DNA of 64,000 nt from contig NZ_CP026372.1 in the NCBI RefSeq assembly GCF_002953135.1, positions 3,935,001 to 3,999,000 on the forward strand, in the 5' to 3' direction. Each line of letters opens with the position of its first letter. The first letter of the stretch is position 1. The stretch is from Sphingobium sp. SCG-1 (lineage in GTDB: Bacteria > Pseudomonadota > Alphaproteobacteria > Sphingomonadales > Sphingomonadaceae). The translations under genes and the position numbers were made by a program. Shown one piece after another: positions 9,452 to 16,828 of the stretch. The notes beneath the pieces were generated by a model that searched no databases, was not told the origin of the DNA, and worked only from the letters and a program-made list of their open reading frames with translations.

Positions 9452-10000
9452 ATGAACATCGAACTGATCCCCGTCGGCGACGATCCGCCGCACAGCCTTA
9501 ACGTCATCATCGAAGTGCCTGTGGGCGGCGAGCCGGTGAAGTATGAATTCGACAAGGCATCGGGCGCCCTGTTCGTTGATCGCATTCTGCATACGCCGAT
9601 GCGCTATCCCGCCAATTATGGCTTCGTGCCGCACACGCTTTCACCTGATGGCGATCCGCTGGACGCGCTGGTGATCGCACGCTCGCCCTTCGTTCCGGGC
9701 TGCGTTGTGCGCGCCCGGCCGATCGCAGTGCTGAACCTGGAAGACGAAGCGGGCGGCGACGAAAAGCTGGTCTGCGTGCCGGTCGACGCGACGTTCCCTT
9801 ATTATTCCGACGTCGGCGAGCGTGACGACTTGCCGGAAATCATCCTGCAGCAGATCGAGCATTTCTTCACGCACTATAAGGATCTCGAAAAGCAGAAGTG
9901 GGTGCGCGTCGGGACCTGGGGCGGCGCGGACGATGCGCGGCAGATCACGCTGGAAGCGATTGCGCGCTACAAGGCGGACAAGGCAGCGAAAGCCGCCTGA
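9452..10000 (+). CDS. ppa: Inorganic pyrophosphatase (family I)
   Basis: This cytoplasmic enzyme hydrolyses pyrophosphate to two phosphates and so drives biosynthetic reactions. The 182-residue length is normal for the bacterial family I enzyme. The signature DGDPLDALV is present near residue 66, together with the active-site lead-in MRYPANYGFVPHTLS and the C-terminal YKDLEKQKWVRVGTWGG. It ends in front of a good intrinsic terminator. Confidence 0.97.
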   Translation: MNIELIPVGDDPPHSLNVIIEVPVGGEPVKYEFDKASGALFVDRILHTPMRYPANYGFVPHTLSPDGDPLDALVIARSPFVPGCVVRARPIAVLNLEDEAGGDEKLVCVPVDATFPYYSDVGERDDLPEIILQQIEHFFTHYKDLEKQKWVRVGTWGGADDARQITLEAIARYKADKAAKAA

Positions 10001-10022
10001 TCTCCAGAAACGGTTGATGAAG

Positions 10023-10055
10023 AAGGGCGTCGCGGCATGGCTGTGGCGCCCTTTT
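10023..10055 (+). terminator. Intrinsic terminator after ppa
   Basis: AAGGGCG (10023-10029) pairs with CGCCCTT (10047-10053), with extra G-U-containing pairs inward, and is followed by a T tract to 10055. It lies between convergent ppa and the MocR gene. Confidence 0.75.
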
Positions 10056-10066
10056 GCGTGAGGCGG

Positions 10067-11560
10067 TCAGATGACGCGTTCAGCTTCTAATGCCCAATGG
10101 GGCGAAAACGCGGCCATCGGGCGGACGCGGGAGAGCAGGCGTTCCGCAGCGGTTGCCAGCCGGTCGACGGCGCGATCCATCTCAGCGGGCGGCAGTGTGA
10201 AGGGCAAGCGTACGAAACGCTCGAACGCGCCATCAATGCCGAAGCGCGGCCCCGGCGCGACGCGCAACCCGTGCGCCTGCGCCATGGCGGCGAGCGCTGA
10301 TGCTTCCGGGCGCGGCATCTCCGCCCATACGCTCAGGCCGCCCTCCGGCAAGGGCACATGCCAGTCGGGAAGTCGGTCCGCCAGCAGCGTGACGAGGCGA
10401 TCGCGCGCATCGCGGATTTCCGCGCGCCGCACGCTTTCGACCGGAACGCTGCCGTCCAATAGCGCCGTAGCCGCTAATTGCTCGACGACGGGTGTCGCCA
10501 TGTCGATGGTCGATCGAATGCGGGCGAGCGACGCGATGGTCTGCTCGTCCGTACGAATCCAGCCTATACGCATCCCGCCCCAGTAACGCTTGCTGACGGA
10601 GCCAAGGCTGATGACCGCCCCACCCGGATCATAGGTAGCGACGGGCGGTGGGCCAATGTCGAACAGGTCCGCGTCAAGACCGGTGCCCGCCATCGTTTCG
10701 TCGATAAGCAATGGAGTACGAGTGCGAACCGCAGCATCGACCAACGCTCGGCGCGTCGCCGCATCCATGTGGCGGCCAGTGGGATTGTGATAGTCGGCGA
10801 TGATGTAGGCAAATCGCGGAGACGTTTGCCGCAACGCCGCCTGCATCGCATCTATGTCCCACCCTTCTGCCGGCAGTCCGACGGGGACGGCGCGGCAATT
10901 GTTCCGCGCAATGGCAGACAGCGCATTGTGGAAGGTGGGATGATCCACAACGATCCGGTCCCCCGGCCCAGCCAGCAATTGCAGGACAAGCGTCAGTCCA
11001 TGCTGTGCACCACTGGTGACGAGGATCTGCTCCGGCCGCGTCGGGCAACCACGACGCGTATAGTCTGCCGCAATGGCCTCACGCAGGCATGGAATGCCTG
11101 ACCCCTCATAACCGATGCGCGAAAGCCAGGTCGGGAGTTGCGACAGCGCCACTTCATAGGCCTGCCACATGCCCGCAGGTGCAGGCAGTGCCGCCGCTGT
11201 CCAGTCGATTACGCCTTCTTCGTCACCTTCAGCTTCCGCTTCTATGCCGACGCGATTGCCGCCCGGCACGCGCGTGACAGTGCCCGAACCCTGACGGCTC
11301 GCCAGATAGTTTTCGTCCCGCAACTGATTGAAGGCAGCGGCGACAGTCGTGCGGCTGATGCCAAGCGCTTGCGCCAGTTCCCGCTCACCCGGAACTCTCA
11401 CGCTTAGAGGCACACGACCGTCCATGATGAGCAGCTTCAGCGCACGCGCAAGCTGGCGATACGCGGGGTCGCTGCCATTGGCGCTGCGCCACTTGCCGAG
11501 GTGACGGACCAGCGACGCTGCACCTAAGGTGGATTGGTTCAATGATGACGTCATGGTCAT
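10067..11560 (-). CDS. MocR/PdxR-type regulator (GntR HTH fused to aminotransferase)
   Basis: This 497-residue fusion has an N-terminal GntR winged helix (about residues 35-100: VPGERELAQALGISRTTVAAAFNQL) and a fold-type I PLP aminotransferase domain. The expected PLP lysine is in GSVSKRYWGGMRIGW. Proteins of this type sense PLP or an amino compound and control a neighbouring gene. It is divergent from the YczE-type membrane protein at 11622, an arrangement known from the yczR-yczE pair, so that gene is the likely target. The roughly 60-base gap between them should hold the operator. Confidence 0.92.
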   Translation of the reverse strand: MTMTSSLNQSTLGAASLVRHLGKWRSANGSDPAYRQLARALKLLIMDGRVPLSVRVPGERELAQALGISRTTVAAAFNQLRDENYLASRQGSGTVTRVPGGNRVGIEAEAEGDEEGVIDWTAAALPAPAGMWQAYEVALSQLPTWLSRIGYEGSGIPCLREAIAADYTRRGCPTRPEQILVTSGAQHGLTLVLQLLAGPGDRIVVDHPTFHNALSAIARNNCRAVPVGLPAEGWDIDAMQAALRQTSPRFAYIIADYHNPTGRHMDAATRRALVDAAVRTRTPLLIDETMAGTGLDADLFDIGPPPVATYDPGGAVISLGSVSKRYWGGMRIGWIRTDEQTIASLARIRSTIDMATPVVEQLAATALLDGSVPVESVRRAEIRDARDRLVTLLADRLPDWHVPLPEGGLSVWAEMPRPEASALAAMAQAHGLRVAPGPRFGIDGAFERFVRLPFTLPPAEMDRAVDRLATAAERLLSRVRPMAAFSPHWALEAERVI

Positions 11561-11621
11561 GATGCCAAGAAATCACAAGTGGCTCTAACATTCAAGGCCA
11601 CTATGCTCCAGTGGTTCTTTC

Positions 11622-12239
11622 ATGATGATGCCACGCCGCCTGTTCCAACTCGCCTGGGGTCTTAGCCTCTACGGCTTTTCCATGGCGCTGATGCTGCGCG
11701 CAAACCTCGGTCTCGATCCATGGGACGTGCTGCATCAAGGCGTTGCGCCCATGCTCGGATTGAGCTTCGGCATGACAGTCAATCTGGTCGGACTGATCGT
11801 GCTGTTGCTTTGGATACCGCTACGACAGTGGCCCGGCGTGGGTACGATGTTGAACATCATCGTGATCGGAACCGTCGTCGATCTCTCGTTGCATATCCTC
11901 CCTGTCCCGGAAGGCTATCCAGTGCGGTTCCTGTTCCTTGGCCTTGGCATTGTCGGCAACGGCATTGCGGGCGGCGCATATATCGGCGCTGGCCTTGGCC
12001 CCGGTCCGCGCGACGGGCTGATGACGGGGCTGTGCCAACGCACCGGATGGCCGGTAAAGACTGTTCGCACATCCATCGAGATTGCCGTGCTGGCAGTCGG
12101 CTGGATGCTTGGCGGAACCGTAGGGGTCGGCACTGTGCTCTACGCGATGAGCATAGGGTGGGTGGTGCACCACGCCCTGCCCTGGTTCCAGATTGAGGAG
12201 AAATCGGCCGATCCGACTCCAATTGAGGCGACGCCCTGA
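11622..12239 (+). CDS. YczE/YitT-type integral membrane protein
   Basis: This 205-residue protein has about five hydrophobic segments and the family start LYGFSMALMLRANLGLDPWD. It belongs to the YczE/YyaS/YitT group of membrane proteins of unknown transport or sensing function. Divergence from a MocR regulator is the usual context of this family and suggests the regulator controls it. The substrate is unknown. Confidence 0.88.
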   Translation: MMMPRRLFQLAWGLSLYGFSMALMLRANLGLDPWDVLHQGVAPMLGLSFGMTVNLVGLIVLLLWIPLRQWPGVGTMLNIIVIGTVVDLSLHILPVPEGYPVRFLFLGLGIVGNGIAGGAYIGAGLGPGPRDGLMTGLCQRTGWPVKTVRTSIEIAVLAVGWMLGGTVGVGTVLYAMSIGWVVHHALPWFQIEEKSADPTPIEATP

Positions 12240-12301
12240 ATTAGGATCACCGAGGCCCCTGACCGTTGGCAAACCCCGCCAGCCGGTCCCTTTTTTGCAG
12301 A

Positions 12302-12811
12302 TCAGGTGCCGTTCGGACCTGGACCCGATGCCCCGCCGGGCGCGCCGCCCGCACCCACCGCGCCGATGTTGCCGAAAATCTCATCAAACAGGCTACGATT
12401 GCGCCCTAAGGTCGGCGTCTTATCGCCGCTGGGCGAAATGCGGGCAACCTGATCGAGGCCGGTGCGGTCCACTGCGACGACGTTGCCCGCCGTATCGAAG
12501 CGCACGCGCAGCACTGTCTGATCGACAGGCTTGGGCGAAGCGAATGCCAGTTGCCGCATATCGCGCGATACATAGTACCAGTCGGCCTGACCGAATTGCG
12601 ACATGAAGGTCGGACGGCCGAGCGTCGCCTCCACCGATGCGCGATTGTCGATGCCCGGCTGCACCGAGTCGACCAGCAGCTTGTCGACCTGATAGCCCTG
12701 ATGCGTGCGGATGCGGGCGCAGCCTGACGCGCCGAGCGTCAGCGCCAGTGCGCCGATCACCAACGGAACGCGGCCCAGGAAACGTGCAGGGCCGGGTCGG
12801 GTATCACGCAT
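12302..12811 (-). CDS. bamE: Outer membrane assembly lipoprotein BamE (SmpA/OmlA)
   Basis: BamE is a lipoprotein subunit of the BAM complex, which inserts beta-barrels into the outer membrane. I chose the ATG at 12811 (MRDTRPG), giving about 169 residues with a signal peptide and the lipobox LGASGC. The longer frame to 12907 starts before the signal peptide. The SmpA/OmlA core is visible as IDNRASVEATLGRPTFMSQF followed by DWYYVSRDMR and the paired strands after it. The C-terminal tail is Gly/Pro-rich. Confidence 0.93.
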   Translation of the reverse strand: MRDTRPGPARFLGRVPLVIGALALTLGASGCARIRTHQGYQVDKLLVDSVQPGIDNRASVEATLGRPTFMSQFGQADWYYVSRDMRQLAFASPKPVDQTVLRVRFDTAGNVVAVDRTGLDQVARISPSGDKTPTLGRNRSLFDEIFGNIGAVGAGGAPGGASGPGPNGT

Positions 12812-13011
12812 GAAATTCTCCTGGCGGCAACGGGCCGCGAAACGACATATAGAGCAGCAATGCAATTGCCTGATGTTGGCCATTGCATTGCGCGAGTTGG
12901 CAATCAATATGGAAATGCGCGTCGGCAGACAAGGCCGCTGCGACAGGCGACCGCAAACCGGGCGCCGAAGCCATCCGGTTCGCCCCTTTTAGATGCTGGT
13001 CCATTTCATCC

Positions 13012-13542
13012 ATGTCCGTCCTTGACCGCCTGTTCCCCTCCTTCTTCAACCGCACCGATCCCCGTGCGGAGATGACCCCGCTCTACGCCGCGATCGTCGC
13101 AAAGGGTCGGGAGCCGCATTGGTATGCGAAAGGGAATGTACCCGATACGCTGGACGGGCGTTTCGACATGATCGCCGCAGTTCTTTGCGCGGTGCTGCTG
13201 CGGCTGGAGGGCGACGATGCGGCGCGGCAACAAAGCGTTTGGCTGACCGAACTCTTCATCAACGACATGGATGGACAACTGCGGCAGATCGGCATCGGCG
13301 ATATGATCGTGGGCAAGCATATCGGCAAGATGATGAGCGCCTTGGGCGGACGGTTGAGCGCGTATCGCGACGGGCTGAAGGCGAGCGGCGATTTAGACGG
13401 TGCGCTGGTGCGCAACCTCTATCGAGGCGCTTCACCCTCCCCCGCTGCACTGGCGCATGTGAAAGATGCGCTTCAGCGATTCTGGATATCGTTGGGTGAC
13501 GCCTCCGCCATCGACATTCTTGCCGGCCGGATGCCGCGATGA
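13012..13542 (+). CDS. Ubiquinol-cytochrome c chaperone (CBP3 family)
   Basis: This 176-residue protein belongs to the CBP3/UQCC1 family, which helps assemble the cytochrome bc1 complex. The start at 13012 (MSVLDRLFPSFF) is typical; an open extension upstream crosses the bamE promoter. Family segments include WYAKGNVPDTLDGRFDMI, the LFINDMDGQLRQIGIGDM stretch and VGKHIGKMM. It overlaps the following DUF177 gene by 4 bases (ATGA) and is divergent from bamE. Confidence 0.92.
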   Translation: MSVLDRLFPSFFNRTDPRAEMTPLYAAIVAKGREPHWYAKGNVPDTLDGRFDMIAAVLCAVLLRLEGDDAARQQSVWLTELFINDMDGQLRQIGIGDMIVGKHIGKMMSALGGRLSAYRDGLKASGDLDGALVRNLYRGASPSPAALAHVKDALQRFWISLGDASAIDILAGRMPR

Positions 13543-14078
13543 CGACGCCCGCTCCCGAATTTTCGCGAGTCCTTCGGCTGGATCAGGCCGTCAGCAACGC
13601 AGCGGGCGCGCATATCGCCGCCATTGCCGAAGAATGCGCAGCGCTCGCAAAGCGTTTCGGTTTCGCTTCGATCGATCGGCTGGACGCCGACTATACCTTG
13701 ACCGAAGAGAATGGCAGCCCTGTGGCCCGGGGCCAGCTTCGCGCGGCATTGGCGCAACACTGCGTAGCGACGTTCGAACCGGTGGCAGAGACTGTCGACG
13801 TGCCCTTCGCGATTCGGTTCGAGCAGGAAGGCGATGTGTCGCAGGACGAGGAGTTCGAGCTTTCCGAAGAGGAATGCGACGTTCAATTCTACGAAGGCGG
13901 CGCGATCGACATTGGAGAGGCCGTGGCGCAAACGTTGGCCTTGTCGGTAGAACCCTACCCCCGTGCGCCGAACGCTGATAACTGGTTGCGCGAACGCGGC
14001 GTACTGACTGAGGATCAGGCCGGGCCGTTCGCAGCTTTGGCAGCATTGACCGCGAAGAAGGACAAGCAGAGTCGCTGA
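13539..14078 (+). CDS. YceD/DUF177 family protein (23S rRNA accumulation)
   Basis: This 179-residue protein matches the DUF177/YceD family, whose E. coli and plant members are needed for normal 23S rRNA levels. Visible family features are the central VARGQLRAALAQHCVAT segment (the usual Cys-containing strand), a strongly acidic stretch QDEEFELSEEE and the GGAIDIGEAVAQTLALSVEPYPR motif. It is coupled by a 4-base overlap to the CBP3-type gene and followed by a terminator. Confidence 0.9.
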   Translation: MTTPAPEFSRVLRLDQAVSNAAGAHIAAIAEECAALAKRFGFASIDRLDADYTLTEENGSPVARGQLRAALAQHCVATFEPVAETVDVPFAIRFEQEGDVSQDEEFELSEEECDVQFYEGGAIDIGEAVAQTLALSVEPYPRAPNADNWLRERGVLTEDQAGPFAALAALTAKKDKQSR

Positions 14079-14116
14079 GCGAAGGCGCGCAAATGAGCGT
14101 CACGTCATGCCGCCAT

Positions 14117-14142
14117 GTGGCCGCTTTATGGCCACCGCTTTT
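14117..14142 (+). terminator. Intrinsic terminator after the DUF177 gene
   Basis: A 6-bp perfect stem (GTGGCC at 14117-14122, GGCCAC at 14130-14135) with a 7-base loop is followed by CGCTTTT. It lies 39 bases after the DUF177 stop. Confidence 0.6.
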
Positions 14143-14280
14143 AAGCCTTTACGTAAACCTTATATATTCCACGAAGCGCTTGCCTCCATCCGGCAATTCG
14201 GAGTAGAGGCGCAAATAACAGGACGCTGGCAGCATCATGCCACCATGCGTCTGGCCTTGCACGGCTTCAGGCTCAGCATC

Positions 14281-14355
14281 GGCCCCTTCGTCTAGCGGTT
14301 AGGACGCGGCCCTCTCACGGCTGAAACACGGGTTCGATTCCCGTAGGGGTCACCA
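14281..14355 (+). tRNA. tRNA-Glu (anticodon CTC)
   Basis: A complete cloverleaf can be drawn. The acceptor arms are GGCCCCT and AGGGGTC, the anticodon stem is CGGCC/GGCTG with loop CTCTCAC (anticodon CTC), and the T arm contains GGTTCGATTCC. The CCA end is encoded (14353-14355). The sequence is typical of bacterial glutamate tRNAs. Confidence 0.96.
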
Positions 14356-14724
14356 GCGTCAAGCAGAAAATTGCTAATTTCTACAGTTTCTGATCGCCTA
14401 CAACGTGGGGCGACCACAATACGTCCCACACTTTACGTTGGCTTTCATGGGATGCGGTGCAGCGTCTTGAGCCGGAGCTTGGAAATCTTGAGAAGCCAGC
14501 GTTACTTTGCAGTCTCTAGCACAAGGAAGTTTTGGCACTTCCGGAATTTCTCTATTAGGACGTAGGTGCGAATAGCTGCCCCGTCCCTCATCAAGTTCTC
14601 ACGCAGTGCGCCGGCACCATAGCTAACGGTCGCATGCGACCCTTCTTTGCCGCTCAGAGACCGATTTTCTATCCCCAAGTGCGGACGAGCCGCTTTGCCG
14701 ACGTGTCGAAAAACTCAAAGCCTT
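14356..14724. other. Intergenic region after tRNA-Glu
   Basis: These 369 bases lie between the tRNA and the end of the AraC regulator gene. I see no supported gene. Short open frames here have no ribosome site or recognisable content. Confidence 0.5.
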
Positions 14725-15621
14725 TCAGAGCGCGATCCTGGTAACCGGCGCGGCTTGCATGCGCTCAATATCCTGGCGTGGCGGGGCACCGAATAGCCGA
14801 CGATACTCACGGCTGAACTGCGAAGGGCTTTCATATCCCACTGCGAAGCCGGCCGATCCTGCACTGGCGCCGTCCGTCAGCATCAGCCGCCTCGCCTCCT
14901 GCAGACGAAGCTGCTTCTGATAGTCCAGAGGTGTCATCCGCGTCACGGCCTTGAAATGGGCGTGAAGCGACGATGCGCTCATGCCGGCCTCGGCGGCAAC
15001 ATCTTCGATGCGAAGCTGAGTGTCGTAGCGCTTGCGGATCGCGGCGATGGCGCGTGTTACCTGGTTCAGGTGGCTGCCTGCCGTCGCGATGTGCCGCAGC
15101 ACCGCGCCATGTGGGCCGGTTAGCAGGCGGTACAGGATTTCCCGTTCGATAAGGGGCGCAAGCGTGGCGATGCTCTCCTGCCGATCCAGCAGCTTGACCA
15201 GACGGCACGCGGCGTCGATTAAATCGGGATCGCTGGGATAGACTGCAAGAACCGGACGGTCACCATGTGGCACGCCGCCGCCCTGTGCGGCGATCAGCTC
15301 GGCAAGCGCAGCTTGGTCGAGATCGATCTTGCAGCACAGGTACGGCGTTTGTGCGCTCGCTTCGAGGATATGGCCAACGAGCGGCAGGTCTACCGAGACG
15401 AGCAGATAGCGAGAGGCATCATAGACGACGCTGTGCTCTCCAAGCGAAACCCGCTTCGATCCCTGGGCGATCAGGCAAAGTGATGCCTCATAAACGGCAG
15501 GCGTCGGTATGCTGGGCTGGGCGGCGCGGATCAGTGACAAACGGGGCATCGCTGTAGGCGAAATGCCCGATTTTGCAATGTGACGGTCAATGACCTGCGC
15601 AAGTTCGGCGATCTTTTCCAT
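14725..15621 (-). CDS. AraC-family transcriptional regulator
   Basis: This regulator of about 298 residues has an N-terminal AraC_N (cupin-like) ligand domain (LIAQGSKRVSLGEHSVVYD... SVDLPLVG) and a C-terminal AraC double helix-turn-helix domain (LRIEDVAAEAGMSASSLHAHFKAVTRMTPLDYQKQLRLQ and GYESPSQFSREYRRLFG, each written here as part of the domain). The start is uncertain between 15621 and 15684. It is divergent from the SDR gene at 15768, which is its probable target; this AraC-next-to-oxidoreductase pairing is common. Confidence 0.92.
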   Translation of the reverse strand: MEKIAELAQVIDRHIAKSGISPTAMPRLSLIRAAQPSIPTPAVYEASLCLIAQGSKRVSLGEHSVVYDASRYLLVSVDLPLVGHILEASAQTPYLCCKIDLDQAALAELIAAQGGGVPHGDRPVLAVYPSDPDLIDAACRLVKLLDRQESIATLAPLIEREILYRLLTGPHGAVLRHIATAGSHLNQVTRAIAAIRKRYDTQLRIEDVAAEAGMSASSLHAHFKAVTRMTPLDYQKQLRLQEARRLMLTDGASAGSAGFAVGYESPSQFSREYRRLFGAPPRQDIERMQAAPVTRIAL

Positions 15622-15767
15622 GCTATGCTGATTGACGATTACGGCCGGACTTGCAAGCTCGCCAACCCAATTCTGGAGGATCATGCAAGGCCTTTGGATT
15701 ATCGCTCTACCGGTTACTTATGCGAATGCGCCATTTGAGGCCCGTCATCCAATGGAAAGGAACGATC

Positions 15768-16493
15768 ATGACGGGATTTGCAAATAAGGTTGTGCTCATC
15801 ACCGGCGCCTCAAGCGGTATCGGCGAAGCCACGGTGCGCGAATTGGCAGCGGCGGGCATGCAACTGTTCATAGGCGCGCGCCGCGCCGACCGGTTGGAGG
15901 CGCTGGCGGACGAGCTGGGCGAGCACGTCGCAGGGCGCAAGCTGGACGTGACCGACCCGATTGACTTTGACGCCTTTGTCGATGCGGCGGAAGCACGGTT
16001 CGGGCGGGTCGACGTGCTGGTGAACAATGCGGGCCTGATGCCGCTATCGCCGCTGGCAGCACTCAAGCGCGATGAATGGAAACGGATGATCGACGTGAAC
16101 ATTCACGGCGTCCTCAACGGCATCGCTGCAGTGTTGCCGCGCTTCATCACCCAGAAGAACGGGCATATCGTCAACGTCGCCTCGGTGGCTGCGCACATCG
16201 TGCTGCCGACCGCAGCGGTCTATTGCGGCACCAAATATGCCGTCCGCGCGATCACAGAAGGGTTGCGGCAGGAGCATGACGACATCCGCTCCACACTCAT
16301 TTCGCCTGGCGTGACGGCAACCGAACTGGGCAACGACATCACCGATACCGCGACGGCCGCAGCGCTGACGGAGTGGCGGCAGAAGTCTCTCACGCCGGAC
16401 GCCATTGCCCGGGCGATCCGCTTTGCGCTTGAGCAGCCCGACGGCGTCGATATCAACGAAGTGATCGTGCGACCCACCGCAGCCAATATGTGA
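15768..16493 (+). CDS. SDR-family NAD(P)-dependent oxidoreductase
   Basis: This 241-residue classical short-chain dehydrogenase has the cofactor motif TGASSGIGE near residues 11-19, the NNAG motif, and the catalytic YCGTK (Tyr and Lys). It matches the YdfG/clavulanate-dehydrogenase-like group whose members act on hydroxy acids or sugars; the substrate here is unknown. The ATG at 15768 has AAAGGAA eight bases upstream. It is likely controlled by the divergent AraC regulator. Confidence 0.92.
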   Translation: MTGFANKVVLITGASSGIGEATVRELAAAGMQLFIGARRADRLEALADELGEHVAGRKLDVTDPIDFDAFVDAAEARFGRVDVLVNNAGLMPLSPLAALKRDEWKRMIDVNIHGVLNGIAAVLPRFITQKNGHIVNVASVAAHIVLPTAAVYCGTKYAVRAITEGLRQEHDDIRSTLISPGVTATELGNDITDTATAAALTEWRQKSLTPDAIARAIRFALEQPDGVDINEVIVRPTAANM

Positions 16494-16508
16494 CAATGTA
16501 CCGCCCAA

Positions 16509-16558
16509 CACCCACTCCCGGCATTGGCTTCCCGGGCCAACAATGCCGGGAGTGGGTG
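16509..16558 (+). repeat. Perfect 18-bp inverted repeat, probable hairpin terminator
   Basis: The arms at 16509-16526 and 16541-16558 are perfect complements (18 bp), with a 14-base loop that itself contains CCCGGG. It lies 15 bases after the SDR stop. There is no T tract, so it may act as a 3'-end stabiliser or a factor-assisted terminator. Confidence 0.6.
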
Positions 16559-16828
16559 CAGGGCGGCACTGTCAATCTTGGCCGTCCATGAGGGAACTCC
16601 GACCCAAGCCAGACCCTTAGCACTCAACTTGCAATTTTCGGCAGCGGACTGTCTGCTTACCCGGGGACGTTGTCGAGGCTTTCCATGCTTGATGAACCTC
16701 CGTGTGATCAAGACCGCGGCAATATTGACCATTGCATTGCCCCTGTCATCGCAACGCAACAGAAACTTCGCGGAAATGGCATATTTCGTCCGCATAGCGA
16801 CCGCGCTGCATCGCAGCAATGTTGCTAC

